The translations under genes were made by a program, and so were the position numbers. 64,000 bases of DNA from Sporomusaceae bacterium UBA7701 (GTDB taxonomy: Bacteria; Bacillota; Negativicutes; Sporomusales; UBA7701): assembly GCA_002482545.1 (NCBI GenBank), contig DLGF01000012.1:103915-167914 (forward strand). The letters run 5' to 3'. Below are positions 18,371-26,792 of the stretch, piece after piece; position 1 is the first letter of the stretch; each line of letters starts with the position of its first letter. Below the pieces are notes generated by a model. That model had not been told where the DNA came from, did no database searches, and worked only from the letters and a program-made list of their open reading frames with translations.

Positions 18371-18402
18371 AGGCTTGCCGCCCAGGCGGGCCTTTCCTTT
18401 TT
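18368..18402 (+). terminator. intrinsic terminator downstream of the PfpI gene
   Basis: AAGGC-TTGCCGCC and GGCGGGCCTT form an imperfect stem overlapping the stop codon, followed by TCCTTTTT. Confidence 0.7.
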
Positions 18403-18577
18403 GCCAGGCGCTGTTGCCGATCGCCGGCTGCGGATACGGCAAAACATCCCGGCTTCCTGTATGACTTTTTTCCAACTCAGGTTATAATTACATATATGGC
18501 AATATAACGGGTGTTATTGAACGCCCGCCCAGCTCTTGCCGGGAGCGGAAAGCTCCTGCGATCAAAGGAGGCACGGA

Positions 18578-19345
18578 ATGAACCTTTCCTTATTCCGGGT
18601 ATTTGCCGCGGCTCTGATTGCCGTCTTCACCCTGCTGCCGGCGGCAACTGCCGGCGCGGCGGAATGGAAGTCGCCCAGCTACAATTTTGCCCAGGCCAAA
18701 ATCATTCTTTTCCAGGAACCGGAAGTAAGCTTCAACCCGCCGGACCAGAGCAACAACGATTATTTTAAACAATATCCTTACGCTCGGGAAAAGGTCGCCG
18801 CCCTGGTCGGCAAAAATTTAGAAGGGGTTTTCCCCTGGCGGATTGTAAACCGGGCGTATGTCGAAACCCAGGTGAGGGGCGATCCCGCCCTGCCGCTGAT
18901 CGAGGAGCTTCCGGACGGCGAAATGTCCGCCTTGCTGACAAGGGAATTGCCCAAGCATGTCGACCTGGTTCTCTCCGTCAAGGTGCGGAACCTGGGCTGG
19001 TACTATGAATTCCATGAGGCTTACGACACCACCGAGACCCGCATGGAAAAGGTCCGCTTCAGCGTCAAAGACGCCAACGGCAAAAAAACCACCGGCTGGA
19101 CGGAAGTGCCGATAACCGAAGTGGTCCACCATCCCGCCCGGCATGAAATATACGACTGCGCCGCCGTTACCATGACCCTGACCGATCCCCGGTCCGGCCA
19201 AGTCGTGTGGTCTTATGACGACGAACGCAGCCGCGGCTCGTTCTCCTGGAGCGGCGCTTATGACAAGAGCGGCCCCGAATCAATGCTCAACCGGATATTG
19301 GACGCCGCCTTTCCCAAATTACCCATTATCAGACCGGCCAAGTAA
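18578..19345 (+). CDS. secreted protein of unknown function
   Basis: The ATG after AAAGGAGGCACGGA gives 255 residues with a clear signal peptide (NLSLFRVFAAALIAVFTLLPAATAGA). The mature part has a mixed alpha/beta look, with LSVKVRNLGWYYEFHEAYD and MTLTDPRSGQVVWSYDDERS. The last segment resembles outer-surface or lipoprotein-like domains in which a generic secretion or turnover component reports the same G-x-V-W phrase, but I cannot assign a family. No lipobox cysteine is present. It stands alone, flanked by terminators on both sides. Confidence 0.75.
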   Translation: MNLSLFRVFAAALIAVFTLLPAATAGAAEWKSPSYNFAQAKIILFQEPEVSFNPPDQSNNDYFKQYPYAREKVAALVGKNLEGVFPWRIVNRAYVETQVRGDPALPLIEELPDGEMSALLTRELPKHVDLVLSVKVRNLGWYYEFHEAYDTTETRMEKVRFSVKDANGKKTTGWTEVPITEVVHHPARHEIYDCAAVTMTLTDPRSGQVVWSYDDERSRGSFSWSGAYDKSGPESMLNRILDAAFPKLPIIRPAK

Positions 19346-19385
19346 ATCCTTCATGAAGCCGTGCCAGCAGCGTCCGTTGGCTGAA

Positions 19386-19424
19386 AAGCGGGGCCTGTTC
19401 CGATCCGGAACAGGCCCCGCTTCC
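19386..19424 (-). terminator. strong bidirectional intrinsic terminator
   Basis: A perfect 14-bp stem GCGGGGCCTGTTCC / GGAACAGGCCCCGC with a five-base loop sits between two convergent genes. The minus side ends in CTTTTC, serving the DUF2000 gene; the plus side ends in TTCCTG. Confidence 0.88.
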
Positions 19425-19427
19425 TGC

Positions 19428-19835
19428 TCATCGCAGCAGCCCCATGCTGCCGGTGAGTTTGTTGATGAGTTTGTCCGGGCCGTAAAGGCAGAGGCCCAGG
19501 TAGGACAGCCGGTCGCCGGGAGTGCTTGCCAGCGTCCCGGCATAGTAGCCGTAATCCAGCGAGCTTTGGGCAATGTCGCTGAAATCGACGACCCCGACCT
19601 CGGCGAACTCAGCGGCGAACAGGCGGTCCCTGAGCAGGCGCAGCTGCTCCCCGGTCCCGCCAAGAATGGGAATGGTCTTATTGGTAATGCCGCGATGCCG
19701 ATGGCCGTCGGCATCCGGCACATCCTGGCCGACGATCTCCGGCGCGGCGGCGCCGAGGCTGATCCCGAGGACGGCGGCAGTATTGGCGATCAGTCCGAGC
19801 GGCAACGCCCGGTCAATAATCAGGACGGTTTTCAT
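19428..19835 (-). CDS. DUF2000 family protein
   Basis: A 135-residue protein beginning MKTVLIIDRALPLGLIANTAA, typical of the DUF2000 family (peptidyl-tRNA hydrolase 2-like fold), with GITNKTIPILGGTGEQL and a conserved-looking C-terminal GDRLSYLGLCLYG. No function is known for this family. It is next to an AraC regulator on the same strand, about 85 bp upstream. Confidence 0.8.
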   Translation of the reverse strand: MKTVLIIDRALPLGLIANTAAVLGISLGAAAPEIVGQDVPDADGHRHRGITNKTIPILGGTGEQLRLLRDRLFAAEFAEVGVVDFSDIAQSSLDYGYYAGTLASTPGDRLSYLGLCLYGPDKLINKLTGSMGLLR

Positions 19836-19919
19836 AGCTTCGGCCTCCTTGTGCTTTGCTATCTACCATCCTACAGCAAGGCGCAAGAGGCGTATTGTAA
19901 AAAGTTGCGATTCCGGCGG

Positions 19920-20705
19920 TTAATGCTTCCGGTAACTTTCCGGAGTCGACCCGACGTGCTGCTTGAACATCTTGGTAAAATGGCTTTGATCATAAAAACC
20001 GGCTTCCAGGGATACTTCGGCGATCGGCCTCCGCCTGGCAAGCTGCCGCTTGGCGAAGTTAATCCGCAGCACCGTCTGGTAGGCATGCGGCGAGACTTGA
20101 TATTCGCGGCGGAAAAGCCGCAGCAGGTAGCCTTTGCTGAAGCCGGACAGGGATTCCAGTTCGTCCAGGGTAACCCGTTCCCCGTAATGGGCATGTAAGT
20201 ACTCCCTGACCATTTCGAGCCGTTTCCGGTCCGCTCCGCCGCTTACCGGCAGAGGGCGCTCCCGCTCCCCGGCCAAAGCTCCGGTCAGAAAGTCCACCAG
20301 GCGGGTTTCCTTTTCGAGGGGCGCGGCATCGCCCGTCAGGCGGGCGGCCAGGCGGGCCATCGCCCGTCTGAGCAGGTTGTTCTCCCCGGCATAGGCGGCA
20401 AAAATCAGCCGGTTATCGCTTATTTTTTCCAGCCACGCCAACTGGACAAACAGCATTTTGTACCGCCAGGTTCTCCGATCCGCCGGATTGCAGGAATGAA
20501 AGATTCCGGGAGGAATGACGACAAAACTTCCCGGATGAACGATTGCCTCGCTCCCCTCGCACCAGAACCGGCTGGCTCCCTGATCGACGATGCCTAGCGC
20601 CAGTTCCTCATGGTTATGTATTTTATAGGCCAAGCCCTGGGTATCGCAAAATTTGATTTCAAAGCAAGGCAGGTCCGCATCCCGGTAATAGCTGACACCG
20701 CTCAT
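19920..20705 (-). CDS. AraC-family transcriptional regulator
   Basis: The ATG after CAAGGAGGCTGACGGA gives 261 residues. An N-terminal cupin-like sensor (KIHNHEELALGIVDQG, HPGSFVVIPPGIFHS) is followed by two helix-turn-helix motifs at the C-terminus (LDELESLSGFSKGYLLRLFRR and PIAEVSLEAGFYDQSHFTKMF, each read in parts). The effector is unknown. The DUF2000 gene just downstream on the same strand may be in the same unit. Confidence 0.88.
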   Translation of the reverse strand: MSGVSYYRDADLPCFEIKFCDTQGLAYKIHNHEELALGIVDQGASRFWCEGSEAIVHPGSFVVIPPGIFHSCNPADRRTWRYKMLFVQLAWLEKISDNRLIFAAYAGENNLLRRAMARLAARLTGDAAPLEKETRLVDFLTGALAGERERPLPVSGGADRKRLEMVREYLHAHYGERVTLDELESLSGFSKGYLLRLFRREYQVSPHAYQTVLRINFAKRQLARRRPIAEVSLEAGFYDQSHFTKMFKQHVGSTPESYRKH

Positions 20706-20782
20706 TCCGTCAGCCTCCTTGAAAAGCCTCGGCCGCCGCACGGAGTACGGCAAACGGCGGCCCCGGCCCAAATCGCTCTAGC

Positions 20783-21835
20783 TCAGGCGCAGCGGACGAT
20801 ATGGTAGCCCGCCGCCTTCCTCAGCCGGTTCATGACCGCCAGGCCAAGGCCCTGTTCCGGCAAGCCTTCGGCAAAAATGATGTCCACGGCGTCGGCGTCG
20901 AACCGGCGCAGGGCGCTGTACAGGTTGGCCGCCGCTTCTTCCGGCCGGAGGCGGGAGCCATAGACCGCGATCACCGCCGACTGCGGCAGCTGTTTTGCGG
21001 TTTCGGCCGAAACCACCGCCCCCGTGCGCCGCCCCTCGGCCAGGGCCTGGCTGACGGCCTGGACAATTCCGGCTTCGCAGGCTTCAGCCGGCCCTTCGAA
21101 CAGGGTCATCGGCGCCGCCGGCGCGTAATGGGTATATTTCATGCCCGGGGATCGTGGTATCGCGCTCCCCTGCGCCAGCGCAGGGTCGACTTCCACTTCC
21201 CCGAGCGTGTCCATGAGCATTTCCAGAGTCACGCCTCCCGGCCGGAGCAGCGTGGGAACCGGCGTGGTGCAGTCGATTACCGTGGATTCGACGCCGATCC
21301 CGCAAGGCCCGGCATCAATCACGATCTCGACCTTGCCGGCCAGATCGGTCATGACCGCCTGGGCGGTCGTAGGACTGGGCCGGCCCGAGGTGTTGGCGCT
21401 GGGCGCGGCCACCGGCACCCCCGCCAGACTGATCAGCGTCCTGGCCACCAGGGAATCGGGCAGCCGGATGGCAACAGTGTCGAGGCCGGCGGTAACGGCG
21501 TCCGGCACGGCCCGCGTTCTTTCCAGCACAACCGTCAGCGGCCCCGGCCAGTACCTTTCCATCAGGGCCCTGGCATTGGCGGGAATTTCCCTGGCCAGTT
21601 TTTCCACTTCATGCGGTTCGGCGATGTGCAGAATCAGCGGATTGTCCGAAGGCCGCCCTTTCGCCGCAAAAATACCCGCAACCGCGCCGGGATCAAGGCC
21701 ATTGGCCCCCAGGCCATAGACCGTCTCGGTCGGGAAGGCCACCAGGCCGCCCTGTTTCAGTACGTCGGCCGCCTCGGCCAGAATGCGGATATCCGGCTCT
21801 TCCTTATCGATCACATATAGCTTTGTCTCCATCAT
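20783..21835 (-). CDS. tsaC: L-threonylcarbamoyladenylate synthase (Sua5/TsaC)
   Basis: A 350-residue Sua5-type enzyme: the YrdC domain (PTETVYGLGANGL, KGRPSDNPLILHI, SANTSGRPSPT, to about residue 205) plus the C-terminal Sua5 domain found in the long form. It makes threonylcarbamoyl-AMP for t6A37 modification of ANN-decoding tRNAs. The start overlaps the prmC stop by 4 bp. The cluster prfA-prmC-tsaC is conserved in Firmicutes. Confidence 0.93.
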   Translation of the reverse strand: MMETKLYVIDKEEPDIRILAEAADVLKQGGLVAFPTETVYGLGANGLDPGAVAGIFAAKGRPSDNPLILHIAEPHEVEKLAREIPANARALMERYWPGPLTVVLERTRAVPDAVTAGLDTVAIRLPDSLVARTLISLAGVPVAAPSANTSGRPSPTTAQAVMTDLAGKVEIVIDAGPCGIGVESTVIDCTTPVPTLLRPGGVTLEMLMDTLGEVEVDPALAQGSAIPRSPGMKYTHYAPAAPMTLFEGPAEACEAGIVQAVSQALAEGRRTGAVVSAETAKQLPQSAVIAVYGSRLRPEEAAANLYSALRRFDADAVDIIFAEGLPEQGLGLAVMNRLRKAAGYHIVRCA

Positions 21836-22695
21836 TGCCTCCGCTCCAGAATGACCACCCGGTCGATTCCGGCGTAATCTTTCACAATTTCAGCCGGCCT
21901 GAGGCCGCTGTCCGGATTCGCAAGGTCTCCCACCGCCCGGGCTTGCCCGGCTCCAACCTCCAGAGCGACGAAGCCGCCGGCCGCTAAATGGCCGCCGGCG
22001 CCGGCCACGATCCGGCGGTAAAAGTCGAGTCCGTCCCGCCCGCCGGCCAGGGCCAGGCGGGGCTCATGGGCTAGTTCGGGAGCCAGCCCTCCCAGCTCGG
22101 CTTCCGGTATGTACGGCGGATTGCTGACAATCGCGGCAAATTTTTGACCGGCCACCGGCGCCAGCAGATCACCCTGCCGGAATTCCACCCGGCCGGCAAC
22201 CCCGAGTTTCACCGCATTTTCCTTCGCCATCGCCAGGGCGTCGGCCGAAACGTCGACCGCGACGCCCCGGGCTTCCGGCACCTGGTGGAGAAGGCTGATG
22301 ATAATAGCGCCGCTGCCGGTCCCGATATCGAGGATCACAGGGCGGGTCATGGCTTTCAGGCGTTTGCCGGCAGCCTCCGCCAGGATCTCCGTATCCGGCC
22401 GCGGGATGAGCACCGCCGGGCTCACCTCAAACCTAAGCCCCATGAATTCCCGGTTTCCGGTGATATAAGCGACGGGTACCCGCCTGGCCCGCTTTTTGAC
22501 CGCTTCGCGGAAAGCGGCCAGTTCGGCCGGTTCCAGCGGCTGCTCGAAATTGACGTATAAATAAAGCCGGTCCCGACCCAGAATGTGGGAAAGCAGCACT
22601 TCGGCGTCAAGGCGCGGATTGTCCACGCCTTTCTCGCCAAAGTACTGCTTGGTCCATGTCAAAATGGCGCCAATCGTCCATTGCTTTTCGCTCAT
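21832..22695 (-). CDS. prmC: peptide chain release factor N5-glutamine methyltransferase
   Basis: A 287-residue SAM-dependent methyltransferase. The SAM-binding strand is ILDIGTGSGAIIISLL, and the catalytic NPPY motif appears in VSNPPYIPEAEL. The N-terminal helical release-factor-binding domain spans roughly residues 1-95. PrmC methylates the glutamine of the GGQ motif in release factors. It lies 2 bp after prfA and overlaps tsaC. Confidence 0.95.
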   Translation of the reverse strand: MSEKQWTIGAILTWTKQYFGEKGVDNPRLDAEVLLSHILGRDRLYLYVNFEQPLEPAELAAFREAVKKRARRVPVAYITGNREFMGLRFEVSPAVLIPRPDTEILAEAAGKRLKAMTRPVILDIGTGSGAIIISLLHQVPEARGVAVDVSADALAMAKENAVKLGVAGRVEFRQGDLLAPVAGQKFAAIVSNPPYIPEAELGGLAPELAHEPRLALAGGRDGLDFYRRIVAGAGGHLAAGGFVALEVGAGQARAVGDLANPDSGLRPAEIVKDYAGIDRVVILERRQ

Positions 22696-22697
22696 GG

Positions 22698-23765
22698 CTA
22701 TTCAACCTGCTTGAGCCGCTCGCTTTGGTCGGCGGTGGTCAGCGCCTGAATCATTTCATCCAGGTCGCCGTTCAGAATAAAGTCCAGCTTGTGCAGCGTC
22801 AGCCCGATGCGATGGTCGGTAACCCGCCCCTGCGGGAAATTATAGGTGCGGATCCGCTCGCTGCGATCCCCGGTTCCGACCTGGCTCTTGCGGGCCTCCG
22901 CCACTTCCGCCCGCTGGGACTCCTCCGCCAGTTCGAGCAGTTTGGCCCGGAGCACCCGCATGGCCTTGTCGCGGTTTTTGAGCTGTGACTTCTCATCCTG
23001 GCACTGCACGACGACCCCGGTAGGCAAGTGGGTAATCCTTACCGCCGACTCGGTCTTGTTCACGTGCTGGCCGCCGGCGCCGCTGGCGCAATAGGTATCG
23101 ATGCGGAGCTCGCCGGGGTTGATGTCCACGTCGACTTCCTCGGCCTCCGGCAATACGGCGACGGTGACGGTCGACGTGTGGATGCGGCCGCTGGCTTCGG
23201 TGGCCGGCACCCGTTGCACCCGGTGGACGCCGCTTTCGTATTTCAGGCGGGAGTAGGCCCCGTCGCCCTCGACCACGAAAACCACTTCCTTGAATCCGCC
23301 AAGATCGGTGGGGTTGGCGTCCAGCACTTCGGTTTTCCAGCCCTGATTCTCGGCATAGCGGGTGTACATCCGGAAGAGATCGCCGGCGAACAGGGCCGCT
23401 TCATCGCCGCCGGCCCCGCCGCGAATCTCGATAATAACGTTCTTGTCGTCGTTGGGATCGCGGGGCAGAAGCAGGATGCGCAATTCTTCCTCAAGCGCCG
23501 CGCCTTTTTCCCGCAGTTCGGCCAGTTCGGCCTCGGCCATCGCGCGAAAATCTTCATCCAGCTTTTCCTTCAAAAGGTCCCGTGCATCGTCGGTCCCCTG
23601 CCGGACGGCCTTATACTCCCGGAACTTGTCCACAAGGCCGCTCAGCTTGGAATGGGCCTTGGTGTGCTTCTGCCATTCGCCCATGTTCGCCATGACGGCC
23701 GGATCGCTGATGAGGTTCTCCAGCTCCACATACTTGTCTTCAATCGCCTGCAACTTGTCAAGCAC
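22698..23765 (-). CDS. prfA: peptide chain release factor 1
   Basis: A 355-residue release factor with GAGGQHVNKTESAVR, the peptidyl-tRNA hydrolysis loop, and a central PATEASGRIHTSTVTVAVLP region containing the PxT anticodon-like motif for UAA/UAG. The length is normal. It precedes prmC, which methylates its GGQ glutamine, by 2 bp. Confidence 0.96.
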   Translation of the reverse strand: MLDKLQAIEDKYVELENLISDPAVMANMGEWQKHTKAHSKLSGLVDKFREYKAVRQGTDDARDLLKEKLDEDFRAMAEAELAELREKGAALEEELRILLLPRDPNDDKNVIIEIRGGAGGDEAALFAGDLFRMYTRYAENQGWKTEVLDANPTDLGGFKEVVFVVEGDGAYSRLKYESGVHRVQRVPATEASGRIHTSTVTVAVLPEAEEVDVDINPGELRIDTYCASGAGGQHVNKTESAVRITHLPTGVVVQCQDEKSQLKNRDKAMRVLRAKLLELAEESQRAEVAEARKSQVGTGDRSERIRTYNFPQGRVTDHRIGLTLHKLDFILNGDLDEMIQALTTADQSERLKQVE

Positions 23766-24642
23766 TGCACTTCACCTCGGTCGGTTCTTCCGGCCGCACC
23801 GCCTCTAGGGCGCGAATGGCCACTTCAATCTGGTCATCACTCGGCTCACGGGTGGTTAGTTTCTGCATCCACAGCCCCGGAGCAATCGCCCAAGCTACCC
23901 ACCGCTTTTCGCTGCGCCCGGCAAAACGGATAATCTCATAGCCGATGCCGGCAACCAGCGGCAGCAGGGCAATGCGGGATACAATCCTCAGCCACAGGTC
24001 CGGCCACCCCAAAAAAGCGAACACAAAAATACTCACCACCATAACAATCAGCAGAAAGTTGGTCCCGCACCGGGGATGCAGGGTGCTGAACCGGCGGACG
24101 CTCTCCACCGTGAGCGGTTCCCCCGCCTCATAGGCGTGAATGGTTTTGTGTTCCGCGCCATGGTATTCAAAAACCCGCTGAATGTCCTTCAGCAGCGATA
24201 TGCCTCCGACATAGGCGAAAAAGATCGCCATTCGCAGCAGTCCCTCAACGAAGTTCAACAACCGCGGGTCGGTTATCGAGCTATGAATATACTTGGCGGC
24301 ATAGGTCGGAATGACGACAAAGAGCAGCGCTGCCAGTCCGAAGGCAAAAAGCATCGTCATGGCAATCTCCTTGGCAGTCAGTTCCTCCCCTTCCTCACCC
24401 GCCGCCTGGGCGGAAAAAGACAGGGCTTTCAGCCCATAGACCAGCGATTCCACCAGGGCAACCACCCCGCGCACCATGGGTTTTTTCAAAAGGGGGTAGC
24501 GCTCGTTTATCGACCGGAGCGGGTCCTTCTTCACGAGGATTTCCCCCGAAGGTTCGCGCACCGCGGTGGCGATGCAGCCCGGTCCCCGCATCATAACCCC
24601 TTCGATTACCGCTTGGCCGCCAATATTGGTTTTTGGTCTCAC
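23758..24642 (-). CDS. DUF1385 membrane protein (YqhQ-like)
   Basis: A 294-residue protein starting RPKTNIGGQAVIEGVMMRGP, the DUF1385 signature, with membrane segments near residues 95-115, 145-165, 205-225 and 228-245 and an EYHGAEHKTIHAYE motif rich in conserved His and Glu. These residues suggest metal binding, but no activity is known. It overlaps prfA by 8 bp and is usually found beside rpmE and prfA in this lineage. Confidence 0.88.
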   Translation of the reverse strand: MRPKTNIGGQAVIEGVMMRGPGCIATAVREPSGEILVKKDPLRSINERYPLLKKPMVRGVVALVESLVYGLKALSFSAQAAGEEGEELTAKEIAMTMLFAFGLAALLFVVIPTYAAKYIHSSITDPRLLNFVEGLLRMAIFFAYVGGISLLKDIQRVFEYHGAEHKTIHAYEAGEPLTVESVRRFSTLHPRCGTNFLLIVMVVSIFVFAFLGWPDLWLRIVSRIALLPLVAGIGYEIIRFAGRSEKRWVAWAIAPGLWMQKLTTREPSDDQIEVAIRALEAVRPEEPTEVKCSA

Positions 24643-24888
24643 GGTTTATTCTCCCCTCTAAAGGTTGCAAAAATAATCGGGCACCTTGCGTTCTCCGCTT
24701 CAGTTCCCAAGGACAATCTATGGAAAAGGACCCGGCTTCCGCCAGGTCCTTGACGTAGGCGGCAGGCCTAGTCGCTCTGTCCGGTTCATCCCGGTAAAGA
24801 AAACCCGGCTTGCGCCGAGCCCCATGGCGAGGGCGGAAGCCGTGGCCGCCCTCGCCGGGAAAGCTGTACTTTCCGGCTAAGGGCAAAT

Positions 24889-24915
24889 AAAGCAGAGCAT
24901 TGCTGCTCTGCCCTC
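24889..24915 (-). terminator. intrinsic terminator after rpmE
   Basis: The stem GCAGAGCA / TGCTCTGC with a TTGC loop is followed on the minus strand by TTTATTTG. Beyond it, 24643-24888 carries further hairpins (AAGGACC...GGTCCTT near 24723-24748 and GGCGAGGGCGG...CCGCCCTCGCC near 24827-24858) before the DUF1385 gene. Confidence 0.8.
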
Positions 24916-24918
24916 CAT

Positions 24919-25122
24919 CTAACCTTCTTGACCGTAACGCTTATTGAATTTCTCGATGCGACCACGGGCCGCCATCGCGCGTTGCTGGCCGGTAAAGAAC
25001 GGATGACACTTCGAACATACGTCGACACGCAGATCTTTTTTGGTCGATCCGGTGATAAAAGTATTGCCGCAGCCGCAGGTCACGGTCGCCTCGCCGTATT
25101 TCGGGTGGATCTTTTCTTTCAT
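24919..25122 (-). CDS. rpmE: 50S ribosomal protein L31 (zinc-binding type)
   Basis: A 67-residue protein with the C+ form: the cysteines are in TCGCGNTF and in VCSKCHPFFTGQQ, so it carries the zinc site. It begins MKEKIHPKYGEATVTC. The gene has its own promoter and terminator. The zinc-containing form is used when zinc is plentiful. Confidence 0.96.
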   Translation of the reverse strand: MKEKIHPKYGEATVTCGCGNTFITGSTKKDLRVDVCSKCHPFFTGQQRAMAARGRIEKFNKRYGQEG

Positions 25123-25170
25123 GTATCTTGCACCTCGCTTTACTACAGTCGGGTTGATTCACACTAAATT

Positions 25171-25199
25171 ATTATAGCATAACAGCTTGGCAAGCGCAA
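25171..25199 (-). promoter_or_regulatory. promoter of rpmE (extended -10)
   Basis: On the minus strand TTGCGC, a 17 bp spacer and TATAAT, with TGC directly before the -10 (extended -10), lie about 50 bp upstream of the rpmE start. The upstream AhpD-like gene ends nearby, so this marks a separate transcript. Confidence 0.75.
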
Positions 25200-25208
25200 C
25201 CTTTGCCG

Positions 25209-25529
25209 TTATTTTTCGTCGTCATAGGCCTCGATGGCCGCCGGCAACGCTTGGATCACCCGGTTGCCCGCCGCCGGGAGCCCCACGAGGACGGCGCCGA
25301 TAACCTCGTCGCGGCTGGCGCCCAGTTTGCGGGCCTCTTGGGCATGGAAAGGCACACCGCTGGTCAGCCCCACCGCCGCCAAAACAGCCAGGTAGGACAG
25401 GGCTTTGGTCTTGGCGTCCAGGGCATTGGCCGCGTCCACCTTTTGGACCATCTCCATCCAGGCCCCGGAATAGGCCGGCGTTTCCTGCAGGAAGGTCCTA
25501 AAGGCGTTGCTGATTCCCGTTTTGTCCAT
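25209..25529 (-). CDS. carboxymuconolactone decarboxylase family protein (AhpD-like)
   Basis: A 106-residue all-helical protein whose central LAVLAAVGLTSGVPFHAQEARKLGASRDEVIGAVLVG fits the CMD/AhpD family. The catalytic C-x-x-C pair of AhpD is replaced here by S-x-x-F-H, so a peroxidase-coupled disulfide role is unlikely. The reaction is unknown. It is 16 bp downstream of the radical SAM gene and probably co-transcribed with it. Confidence 0.8.
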   Translation of the reverse strand: MDKTGISNAFRTFLQETPAYSGAWMEMVQKVDAANALDAKTKALSYLAVLAAVGLTSGVPFHAQEARKLGASRDEVIGAVLVGLPAAGNRVIQALPAAIEAYDDEK

Positions 25530-25545
25530 ATCCCGTTCTTCCTCC

Positions 25546-26790
25546 CTAGCCGCCGATATAGCGGCTGAAATTGCCCACCCGGACCGCCGGGCAGCTTCTG
25601 CGCAGTTCGGTCAGAAACGCCCGGACACCGGCGGCCGGAGCTTCAGGCTCAGGCAGCAGGGGCCACAGCCGTTCCGGGTCGATATTGAGATTGCGCAGTT
25701 GAACCATGTCTACCCGCGTCTCGGCGATGAACGCCAGCCAGGCTTCCAGTTCCTCCGGCCGGTCGTTAAGCCCGGGCAGCAGCAGCATATTGAGGGACAC
25801 ATACACCCCCCGGCTTTTGGCGTAGGCGATTGATTCCCGCACCTCTTGCAGGGAGTAGTCCGCCCGGTAGTAAGCCTGATGAGTCGCGGGACGGGCGCTG
25901 ATGACACTCACCCGCATGCTGCCGAGGCCGGCGTCGACGATGGCTTTGAGCCCTGCGGTGAAGCCCCCGTTGGTATTGATATTGATGATGCCCCGATCGG
26001 TTTCGGCCCGGATCAGCCGGACGGCCGGAGCGATGATGTCCGCCGCCAGCGACGGCTCGCCCTCGCAGCCCTGGCCGAAGCTGATGATCGGCGCCGGGGC
26101 GCTTGTCAGGTGGTATATCCCCACCGCCGCCACCTCATCGACGGTAGGCACGAAATCAATCCGGCTCTGGGGTGCGGGACAGCACTCCGCCGGCTGCAGG
26201 GAAATGCAGCCCAGGCAATTGGCGTTGCAGGCCGCCGACACGGGAATGCCGGCTTCCCACCGGTGGTAGAACAGGTTCTGGGCTGTGCAGCAGTGCCACT
26301 CAAGCGAGCAGCGGGCCAGATGGGCAACCAGCCGGTTGCCGGGAAGCTCCCGCTTGACCGCCTCGACCTTCGCGGCCAGTCCGGCGGTATTATAGCGATG
26401 GGGGTGCCACCTGGCGTTGTCGTCGGTTTTTAGCGCCGCGACCCAAAACCTTCCCTTGTGCATGGCCACCGCCGTATAGCCGTACAGGGGAAGCGGCGGG
26501 GCATCGCCGGCAACCGTGTAGGCCGGCAGATGGGTCCGGGTGTAGCCTACCGGCAAGGCCGCCGCCACCGCCGTCAGCGCCGCAGCAATCGGCCCGATTT
26601 TTCCGTTCTGGGCTACGAGAGCGCTACGGCCCGGCAGAAACATCAAATCCGCGCCTTCCGGCAACGGAATCAGCGCTTCGGCTGATAATATCTCGTCCCG
26701 TCCGCCGACTCGCCCGACGGCGCCGTATCCGGGCGCGTCATAGATCGTCCCGTTGGCGTCGGCATATACTGCTACAGGCAAACTCATCAT
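25546..26790 (-). CDS. radical SAM protein of unknown specificity, with long N-terminal domain
   Basis: A 414-residue protein. C188, C192 and C195 (CNANCLGC) are the CX3CX2C ligands of the radical SAM [4Fe-4S] cluster, followed by a GEPSLAADIIAPAVRL helix and a second strand ININTNGG. The first 185 residues are an extra domain that contains C161, C167 and C168 in CSLEWHCC, and a further CC pair follows at about 207. These could carry a second cluster. The gene begins 2 bp after the pth stop. The substrate is unknown. Confidence 0.82.
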   Translation of the reverse strand: MMSLPVAVYADANGTIYDAPGYGAVGRVGGRDEILSAEALIPLPEGADLMFLPGRSALVAQNGKIGPIAAALTAVAAALPVGYTRTHLPAYTVAGDAPPLPLYGYTAVAMHKGRFWVAALKTDDNARWHPHRYNTAGLAAKVEAVKRELPGNRLVAHLARCSLEWHCCTAQNLFYHRWEAGIPVSAACNANCLGCISLQPAECCPAPQSRIDFVPTVDEVAAVGIYHLTSAPAPIISFGQGCEGEPSLAADIIAPAVRLIRAETDRGIININTNGGFTAGLKAIVDAGLGSMRVSVISARPATHQAYYRADYSLQEVRESIAYAKSRGVYVSLNMLLLPGLNDRPEELEAWLAFIAETRVDMVQLRNLNIDPERLWPLLPEPEAPAAGVRAFLTELRRSCPAVRVGNFSRYIGG

Positions 26791-26792
26791 CC

